Source: Sporosarcina sp. HYO08 (GTDB taxonomy: Bacteria > Bacillota > Bacilli > Bacillales_A > Planococcaceae). From it: DNA of 64,000 nt. Position 1 is the first letter of the stretch; each line of letters opens with the position of its first letter. Made by a program: the position numbers and the translations under genes. The notes beneath the pieces are model-generated. The model did no database searches and had not been told where the DNA came from. It was given only the letters and a program-made list of their open reading frames with translations. The stretch covers positions 425,761-489,760 of the forward strand of contig NZ_LPUT01000012.1 of the NCBI RefSeq assembly GCF_001563475.1. The letters are read 5' to 3'. Positions 59,314-64,000 of the stretch are shown in pieces.

Positions 59314-59868
59314 ATGCAACTCCCACAACTCCAAATCCAAACAACCCGCGGCATGATTGGACTGCAAACAACAAAACCAGTCCAGGAAATCGAACAGCCA
59401 AGCGCAACACTCGATCTTCAACAGCCCCAAGCTGTCCTGACAACGAAAACAACAAAACCGCGATTATCCATTGACACAACAGAAGCACGTGCTGATCTGG
59501 ACTTAAAAAGTTCTTTCCGCCGCACAGAAGAAGTGACGCAATATTCCCGTTCAGAAGTATTCAATGGCATCGCCCGCCGCGCACAAGATGGTAGGGAATT
59601 AATGGAGATCGAAAACGGCGGGAGTCCAAACGCATCATTTGCCAACCAAGCATTCAGACAGCCATACAGCAGCTTAAACATTCAATTCATTCCGTCCTAC
59701 GGGAGTGTCAAAGTATCTTTTGAGCCTGGGAATGTGGATATCCGGGTGGAGCCTCAAAAAGTTGTCAATAACAGCCGAGCGAACAAACCGATCCATACAT
59801 ACACGCCAGGGAAAGTATCAGTGGAGTTATTGCAACAGCCATCGGTTCAAATTGATTTCAAGGCTTAA
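59314..59868 (+). CDS. yviE: Flagellar-operon protein YviE (DUF6470 type)
   Basis: A 184-aa soluble protein (MQLPQLQIQTTRGMIGLQTT ...) placed between flgL and fliW as in B. subtilis. It has a Gln/Thr-rich N-terminus, DLDLKSSF in the middle and a beta-rich C-terminus (YGSVKVSFEPGNVDIRVEPQKV). Molecular function not established. GAGGTGACC precedes ATG 59314; the open frame extends upstream only through the hairpin repeat. Flanked on both sides by near-identical 64-bp hairpins. Confidence 0.85.
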   Translation: MQLPQLQIQTTRGMIGLQTTKPVQEIEQPSATLDLQQPQAVLTTKTTKPRLSIDTTEARADLDLKSSFRRTEEVTQYSRSEVFNGIARRAQDGRELMEIENGGSPNASFANQAFRQPYSSLNIQFIPSYGSVKVSFEPGNVDIRVEPQKVVNNSRANKPIHTYTPGKVSVELLQQPSVQIDFKA

Positions 59869-59890
59869 AGCTTACTAATCGAACATGGAC

Positions 59891-59954
59891 ATCGGGTGCC
59901 AGACAGGGACACAATTCGCGTCCTTCCGCGAATTGTGGCCTTGCCTGGCACCCC
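59891..59954. repeat. 64-bp hairpin repeat, copy B (yviE-fliW gap)
   Basis: Same orientation as copy A. The inner stem CACAATTCGCG / CGCGAATTGTG is perfect here. It lies 44 nt before the fliW start. Confidence 0.85.
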
Positions 59955-59998
59955 TGCGCACTTTCGACTAGTACATTAGAACGAAGGAGACAGATGAT

Positions 59999-60436
59999 AT
60001 GAAAATTCCAACAAAATTTCATGGGAAAATCGACATCCAACCCGAACAACTATGGGAATTCCCCAAAGGCATCCCCGGCTTCGAAAACAAAAAGAAATTC
60101 ATCCTTCTCCCAATTGAAGGAAACAATGTATTTCAAGTTCTTCAGTCCGCAACAACAGCTAGTGTCGCATTCATCGTCGCGAATCCTTATACGATTATGG
60201 AGGATTATTCATTCGACGTGGATGAACCAACTGTAGAGTTGCTCGGGATCGAAAAAGAAGAAGACGTATTCATTCTTGCTGTTCTTTCGCTGAAAGAACG
60301 CATTGACACATCCACTATCAATTTACAAGCCCCACTCATCTTCCAGAAACATACGAAAAAAGCGAAACAAATGATCTTGAACGACAATACATTCTCCTTG
60401 CGCCACCCAATCGGGACGCTGGCAGAAGTGGAATAA
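59999..60436 (+). CDS. fliW: Flagellar assembly factor FliW
   Basis: A 145-aa protein that binds flagellin and, when free, binds and blocks CsrA, coupling flagellin secretion to its translation. Family motifs: FPKGIPGFEN, NPYTIMEDYSFDV, LSLKERIDTSTINLQAPLIF. GAAGGAGAC precedes the ATG. csrA follows by 14 nt and the flagellin gene is next, so the three-part homeostatic loop is intact. Confidence 0.94.
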   Translation: MKIPTKFHGKIDIQPEQLWEFPKGIPGFENKKKFILLPIEGNNVFQVLQSATTASVAFIVANPYTIMEDYSFDVDEPTVELLGIEKEEDVFILAVLSLKERIDTSTINLQAPLIFQKHTKKAKQMILNDNTFSLRHPIGTLAEVE

Positions 60437-60450
60437 GGGGGCTATGGATC

Positions 60451-60672
60451 ATGCTTGTACTATCTCGAAAAACAAACGAGACGATCAAAATCGGTGATGA
60501 CATCGAAATCCGCATCCTCGAAGTGACAGGTGATATCGTGCGCATCGGAATCGAAGCCCCGAAATCCTTCGACATCCTACGCGGCGAACTCGTTCTTTCT
60601 ATTTCCGAAACAAACGCGGAAGCATCTACGTTAGATACCAACCTCTTTAAGCAACTCATGCAAAAAAAATGA
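60451..60672 (+). CDS. csrA: Carbon storage/translational regulator CsrA
   Basis: A 73-aa RNA-binding dimer: MLVLSRKTNETIKIGDDIEI, VRIGIEAPKSFDILRGEL with the key Arg of the GxxRGEL region near residue 45. It represses flagellin translation by masking the ribosome-binding site and is freed or blocked by FliW. AGGGGGC precedes the ATG. Confidence 0.94.
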   Translation: MLVLSRKTNETIKIGDDIEIRILEVTGDIVRIGIEAPKSFDILRGELVLSISETNAEASTLDTNLFKQLMQKK

Positions 60673-60693
60673 AATTAAGATCAAAATGGAACC

Positions 60694-60760
60694 GGGTGCT
60701 ACAGTTACTAACATCAATTCGCAACTTGCCAAGAATTGTCTTAGCGTCTTGCACCCTTTT
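60694..60760 (+). terminator. Degenerate hairpin repeat, likely csrA terminator
   Basis: GGGTGC ... GCACCC arms with an inner CAATTCGC / GAATTGT-like stem look like a decayed relative of the 64-bp repeats around yviE. TTTTCG follows, so it could end the flgM-csrA transcript. Confidence 0.5.
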
Positions 60761-60814
60761 CGTACATCAATCTCTATCTTTTATTCAATTTCTGCAAGTT
60801 TCCCCTTTTTCCGC

Positions 60815-60841
60815 TAAACATTACCTCAAGTGGGACGATAT
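60815..60841 (+). promoter_or_regulatory. Sigma-D promoter of the flagellin gene
   Basis: TAAA (60815-60818), exactly 15 nt, then GACGATAT (60834-60841), close to the sigma-D consensus TAAA-N15-GCCGATAT. It gives a leader of about 100 nt. Confidence 0.82.
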
Positions 60842-60900
60842 TAATAATGTAAGCGAAAAGAAAGAGATCCGGCCGGCTCTTTGTATCGCGAACAAAAAAT

Positions 60901-60940
60901 GGTTCACAAGGATGTGAACCGGACAAACACTCAAGGAGGA
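60901..60940 (+). promoter_or_regulatory. CsrA-binding sites in the flagellin leader
   Basis: Perfect 8-bp hairpin GGTTCACA-AGGA-TGTGAACC (60901-60920) presents AGGA in its loop, the preferred CsrA site. A second AAGGAGGA (60933-60940) is the flagellin ribosome-binding site itself. An upstream stem AAAGAG / CTCTTT (60861-60882) may also form. Confidence 0.72.
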
Positions 60941-60948
60941 ATTTAGAA

Positions 60949-62529
60949 ATGAGAATTAATCATAATATTGCGGCGCTGAATACTTATCGTCAGTTGAATA
61001 GTGCCGCTGCTGGTCAAGCAAAATCTATGGAGAAGTTGTCTTCTGGGCTTCGTATTAACCGTGCCGGAGATGATGCAGCAGGTCTAGCCATCTCTGAAAA
61101 AATGCGTGGACAAATTCGTGGTTTAGATATGGCAGCACGAAACTCTCAAGATGGCATCTCTATGATTCAGACTGCAGAAGGCGCATTAAATGAAACTCAT
61201 GATATTCTTCAACGTATGAAAGAACTTGCAACCCAAGCAGCAAATAGTACAAATACTAACGATGATAGAGAAAAAATTCAGGAAGAAATTAGCCAATTGT
61301 CTTCTGAAATCAATAGAATTGGTAATACAACTGAGTTTAATACAAAGAAAGTGTTGAACGGTAATGTTGGTGGTGGAAGTATTAATGCAAATGCTACTAC
61401 AGCTAAGTTATCAGGTGGAGCCAATGCAGAACAAGCCCAGTATAAAATTACAGTAGATGGGGCTTCTACGGATGGCCAGACAGTTGAATTTGATGGGGTT
61501 AAATTTGAATTTCATGATACTTCAGGATCGATTGTTTCAGGAAATGTACACGCAGGTACAACAGCAGGTTCAACAGCAGCAAGCAACACATTAAATTTAT
61601 TTGAAGCAATGAGAAATTCAACTTTAAATACAAACTGGGATATTACTATGAATGAAGATGGTGAAATCCTAGCAACGGCAAAAAAGGGACAATCAAAGGA
61701 TGGAGTAGCTGGTAACTCGACAGGTGCCGCATCATTTACGGGTGTTACTGGTACTTCTTCACAAGAAGTAACAGGTGTAGATGCTATCAAAGCCGAAGGT
61801 GAAATCACATTTAACGGCAAACCTGAAAACGGATCTTATATTAAAATTGGTGATCAAACCATAGCTTTCTTTGATAGTTCAAAACAAAACCAAGCGGCCA
61901 TTGCACAAAAGTTTGTTGATGAAGGCAGTGTATCACCTGATGCATTTGTAGATACACATAATAAAAACCTTGCTACAATTTTAGAAGACTTACAAACTGA
62001 AGTTGGTAATGGTGGAACAGCTGAAATTACATCTACAACAGATTTCTCAGTTAGAATTAAAGCTACCACTGCAGGTGAGGGTTTAGAGGTATCAGGGACT
62101 GGAAACTTTGCGGATACTTCAGTACACAATGCCCTTGCTGGCGTAGGTTCAGACGCGATTAAATTACAAGTTGGTGCTAATGCTAACCAAAGCTTTAGTG
62201 TGGATATCTCCGACATGAGATCTGTAGCTTTAGGGATAACAGGCACTACTGGCGATGTTCAGGCTGGTGGAGTAACAGGTGCAAAGTATACAGCAACTGG
62301 AAATGTAACTGACGGTACTTCTAATTCTAAAGATGAATATGCACTAGATGTTATGAGTCATGAGTCAGCAACTGCTGCAATTACAGTTATTGATAATGCT
62401 ATTAACGAAGTTTCTAAAGAACGTGCAAAATTAGGTTCTTTTCAAAATCGCTTAGATCACACAATCAATAACTTAAACACATCTTCTGAAAACCTGACTG
62501 CTGCGGAATCTCGTATCCGTGACGTTGAT
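60949..62529 (+). CDS. hag: Flagellin, exon 1 (interrupted gene)
   Basis: Main filament protein. Exon 1 encodes 527 residues: the D0/D1 N-terminus (MRINHNIAALNTYRQL, SSGLRINRAGDDAAGLAISE), a long variable surface region (about 145-450, Ala/Thr/Gly-rich) and the start of the C-terminal helix (NTSSENLTAAESRIRDVD). If read straight on, the frame adds YALAA and stops at 62547, losing the last ~37 residues needed for D0 packing. That stop lies inside a group I intron. Joining 62529 to 62891 restores DVD-MAKEMM. AAGGAGGA precedes the ATG. The spliced product ends after exon 2, 564 aa in total. Confidence 0.9.
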
Positions 62530-62890
62530 TATGCTTTAGCTGCCTAAGCAGTAACAAGCACAGTCGTCCTAGCCGGTAACGGCTAGTGATTATAATCGGG
62601 TGAATTGCTGGAAAACCCTATAGAGCTTTTCTTACCACAACGTAGTTGGAAACGACAAGCGTGATGGTTTGAAAAAAAGAAAAGATTGGGCAATCAGCAG
62701 CCGAGCTCCTGTCTCGAAAGAGTGGAGAAGGTTCAACGACTAGGAAACCGTCTACGGCAATCGCTATGACGATGAATCCATAGGTGAAACAATGTCCATC
62801 AGCATTGTGAATCCGAAGCGCCCGACCCCTACTAGATTGCTAGAGGGTGAAGAGATAGTCTAGTCATTAGTGAAAGCTAATGTTCGCACG
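62530..62890 (+). ncRNA. Group I intron 1 in flagellin (361 nt, no ORF)
   Basis: All core elements are present in order: P2 hairpin CTAGCC-G-GTAA-C-GGCTAG with a GNRA loop (62569-62586); P (AATTGCTGGAAA, 62603); Q (CAATCAGCAGCC, 62691); R (GTTCAACGACTAGGA, 62731); S (AGAGATAGTCTA, 62851); P9 CATTAGT-GAAA-GCTAATG (62865-62882). P7 forms between GACTA and TAGTC. The 5' exon ends in T (GTTGAT), pairs with a guide GTAAC (62551-62555) and ends in the expected U-G wobble; the intron ends in G (62890). Excision restores the flagellin frame exactly. No homing endonuclease. Confidence 0.92.
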
Positions 62891-63004
62891 ATGGCGAAGG
62901 AAATGATGGAACAAACGAAGAATTCAATTCTTTCTCAAGCAGCACAAGCAATGTTGGCTCAGTCACAGCAAATACCGAGCGGAGTTCTTCAACTCCTTCG
63001 ATAA
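62891..63004 (+). CDS. hag: Flagellin exon 2 with complete C-terminus A
   Basis: Codes MAKEMMEQTKNSILSQAAQA, then MLAQSQQIPSGVLQLLR and a TAA stop (63002-63004), the normal end of a Bacillus-type flagellin. It is reached only after intron 1 is removed; it has no ribosome-binding site of its own. The codons for GVLQL form a hairpin (GGAGTT-CTTC-AACTCC, 62981-62996) that may be part of P1 of the next intron. Confidence 0.85.
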   Translation: MAKEMMEQTKNSILSQAAQAMLAQSQQIPSGVLQLLR

Positions 63005-63327
63005 TTTGGTTGTACGGGCGTCTATATCAGCAATGATATAGATCATCACTGGGTGAATTGCTGGAACATCCTAAGAGCTCTTCTACCAAAGCGGAACTGG
63101 AAACGGTAAACGTAACGGTTTGAAAAGTGAAGAGATTGGACAATCAGCAGCGAAGCCCCTGTCGGGAAACCGTGGGGAACGTTCAACGACTAGGATATAC
63201 CGTCTAAGGCGAAAGCTATGACGATGAAATCCGTAGGGTGTTACGAGTCGTAACATTCGAAGTGCCCAGCCCCTTATGTAGGGTGAAGATATAGTCTATA
63301 CTATGTTCGAAAGGCATAGATGCATAG
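62995..63327 (+). ncRNA. Group I intron 2 (core overlaps and follows the flagellin stop)
   Basis: A second, related group I core: P2 TCTATATCA-GCAA-TGATATAGA (63021-63042), P (AATTGCTGGAAC, 63056), Q (CAATCAGCAGCG, 63141), R (GTTCAACGACTAGGA, 63181), S (GAAGATATAGTCTA, 63285), P9 (63301-63319), then 8 nt to a terminal G (63327), the same spacing as in intron 1. The 5' splice site is uncertain. Guide GGTTGTA (63008-63014) pairs best with CAACT at 62990-62994 (T-G wobble at the site), giving the coordinates used. A site after GCT at 62959 would be the in-frame choice with exon 3 but pairs only through wobbles. Confidence 0.75.
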
Positions 63328-63372
63328 CAAGCAAATCAACAGCCTCAGGGAGTATTACAACTTTTACGTTAA
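63328..63372 (+). CDS. Alternative flagellin exon 3 with C-terminus B
   Basis: Fifteen codons directly after the 3' end of intron 2: QANQQPQGVLQLLR and TAA, the commonest flagellin ending in Bacilli. It has no start site and can only be translated after splicing. Joined after MLA (62959) it would replace the 14-residue tail QSQQIPSGVLQLLR with another 14-residue tail. Joined after 62994 it would be out of frame and give an unrelated extension. Could also be a leftover of a second flagellin gene. Confidence 0.65.
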   Translation, partial: QANQQPQGVLQLLR

Positions 63373-63682
63373 TACAACTTTTGACTTTTTTAAAAAGAGA
63401 CTTCCTTTTCAGGAGGTCTCTTTTTGAGGGTTATAGCTTTTCTTGTTTACGTTGTTCTTTTACTTTGTAGGCGATGACTCAATATAAGAAGTCTAATTGG
63501 ATGCATAATGGTGATTTCCTTTGCAAATATTTGTACATCTTTTTGAATTGTTATAAATGAAATTTACACAGTCGCCTATGAGCAATAGTCGTTCATTTTG
63601 ACGGAATTTAAAAAGTATTGTTTAGTTGTTATATTGAGGAGAAGTTTAAGATTGAAGATATTAAATTTTTATAGGAGTAAAT
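63373..63682. other. 310-bp gap after flagellin
   Basis: Apart from the terminator the gap is AT-rich. I saw no gene, repeat or clear promoter in it. fliD normally follows here in Bacillus but has not begun. Confidence 0.5.
63392..63427 (+). terminator. Terminator of the flagellin transcript
   Basis: AGAGACTTCCT pairs with AGGAGGTCTCT (one mismatch), followed by TTTT. It lies 20 nt after the second flagellin stop, so both introns and both tails are in one transcription unit. Confidence 0.85.
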
Positions 63683-64000
63683 ATGGATAGACTAGAACTA
63701 TACAAGGAACTATATTTTAGGGAATTGGAAAGGAAGGAAAATATTTCAACTAGATTACAATGGACAATAAGCCTTTGGGTTTTGACTGCGGGTGGAATTC
63801 TATTTTGTTTAAACAACGCACACAAGGTTCCTTCCCAATTCGACCTAATATTCAATTGTACTTTAGGAATTAGTGTAAACGAGCACTTTGTTTCCTCAGA
63901 AACACCCGTGTTTTTTTCACATTCCTTCGGAATGGCTACTATACTTCTCCGCAATAATGTGCTAAATTTTTTGCATATTAAAAGGGGGAGTTTTTTTATG
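63683..64000 (+). CDS. Open frame running off the window end, possibly degenerate
   Basis: AGGAG lies 5 nt before the ATG. The first ~45 residues look real: charged MDRLELYKELYFRELERKEN, then a hydrophobic segment WTISLWVLTAGGILFCL that could span the membrane. The later part is of poor quality (SSETPVFFSHSF...), and a good ribosome-binding site (AGGGGGAG) plus ATG at 63998 suggests that another gene starts inside it. This may be the truncated 5' part of an accessory membrane-protein gene. Not assigned. Confidence 0.35.
   Translation, partial: MDRLELYKELYFRELERKENISTRLQWTISLWVLTAGGILFCLNNAHKVPSQFDLIFNCTLGISVNEHFVSSETPVFFSHSFGMATILLRNNVLNFLHIKRGSFFM

Noticed and set aside
60669..60917. 82-aa open frame between csrA and flagellin
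   Set aside because: It overlaps the csrA end, runs through a repeat-like hairpin, the sigma-D promoter and the CsrA hairpin, and has no good ribosome-binding site.
62530..62547. Flagellin ending DVDYALAA as a truncated or pseudogene product
   Set aside because: The stop is inside a complete group I intron, and excision restores the conserved C-terminus.
62530..63327. Group II introns or IS elements as the flagellin interruptions
   Set aside because: No group II domain V, no reverse transcriptase or transposase, no target duplications. The P/Q/R/S elements are group I.
63661..63954. 97-aa minus-strand frame at the window end
   Set aside because: No ribosome-binding site or recognisable motif; it shadows the plus-strand frame.

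Overview
The window is 64 kb of chromosome from a low-to-mid GC, motile, competent, endospore-forming Firmicute, most likely a Planococcaceae member such as Sporosarcina. The genus is an inference. It rests on a SecA2/SlaP S-layer export pair, an SLH-domain cell-wall hydrolase, Bacillus-type degSU/comF/flagellar gene order, a CotH spore-coat kinase and the TGCCAGGCAC-type palindromic repeats. I saw no prophage, transposase or CRISPR array.

Layout. 1-8.1 kb: branched-chain amino-acid operon ilvB-ilvN-ilvC-leuA-leuB-leuC-leuD. 8.2-12.4 kb: a LytTR regulator divergent from isocitrate lyase, three tandem cysteine microproteins and an alanine-glyoxylate-type aminotransferase; lyase and aminotransferase both handle glyoxylate. 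12.5-23.2 kb: SLH-NlpC/P60 hydrolase, glycosyltransferase, M20 amidohydrolase, OsmC protein, SulP transporter, malic enzyme, a ba3-type oxidase (cbaA, cbaB and the tiny subunit IIa) and nagB. 23.2-31.8 kb: slaP-secA2, tagO, an LCP ligase, yvyE and degS-degU. 31.9-45.8 kb: lipoprotein, comK, M20D amidohydrolase, hmoB, hemE-hemH-hemY, four tandem yhfH genes, lplJ and a Bce-type sensor/ABC module. 45.8-53.4 kb: a frame-disrupted gene divergent from cotH, an S9 peptidase, aspartase, an enoyl-CoA hydratase and an EAL-HDOD protein. 53.4-64 kb: comFA, comFC, yvyF, flgM, flgN, flgK, flgL, yviE, fliW, csrA and flagellin, then a degenerate end.

The most unusual item is the flagellin gene. Its normal reading frame stops early at an apparent DVDYALAA end, but this lies inside a 361-nt ORF-less group I intron. 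Precise excision (62529|62891) restores the canonical DVD-MAKEMM junction. Exon 2 then ends in a complete flagellin C-terminus with its own stop. A second group I intron core follows at once, and directly after it lies a second, different flagellin C-terminus of the same length, in a frame that would join exon 2. This looks like a splicing-switchable flagellin tail, or the scar of a fusion between two flagellin genes.

Other structure worth attention: a ~250-290-bp structured repeat present twice, whose hairpins differ by compensatory changes; an inverted pair of ~120-bp palindromic repeats flanking a lipoprotein gene; near-identical 64-bp hairpins on both sides of yviE inside the flagellar operon; a perfect 21-bp palindrome in the comK promoter; a CsrA-type AGGA-loop hairpin in the flagellin leader; and a 205-bp tandem repeat carrying yhfH genes with a recurring TTGTA-TACAA motif. 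Start codons were chosen from visible Shine-Dalgarno spacing, so several differ from the longest open frame.
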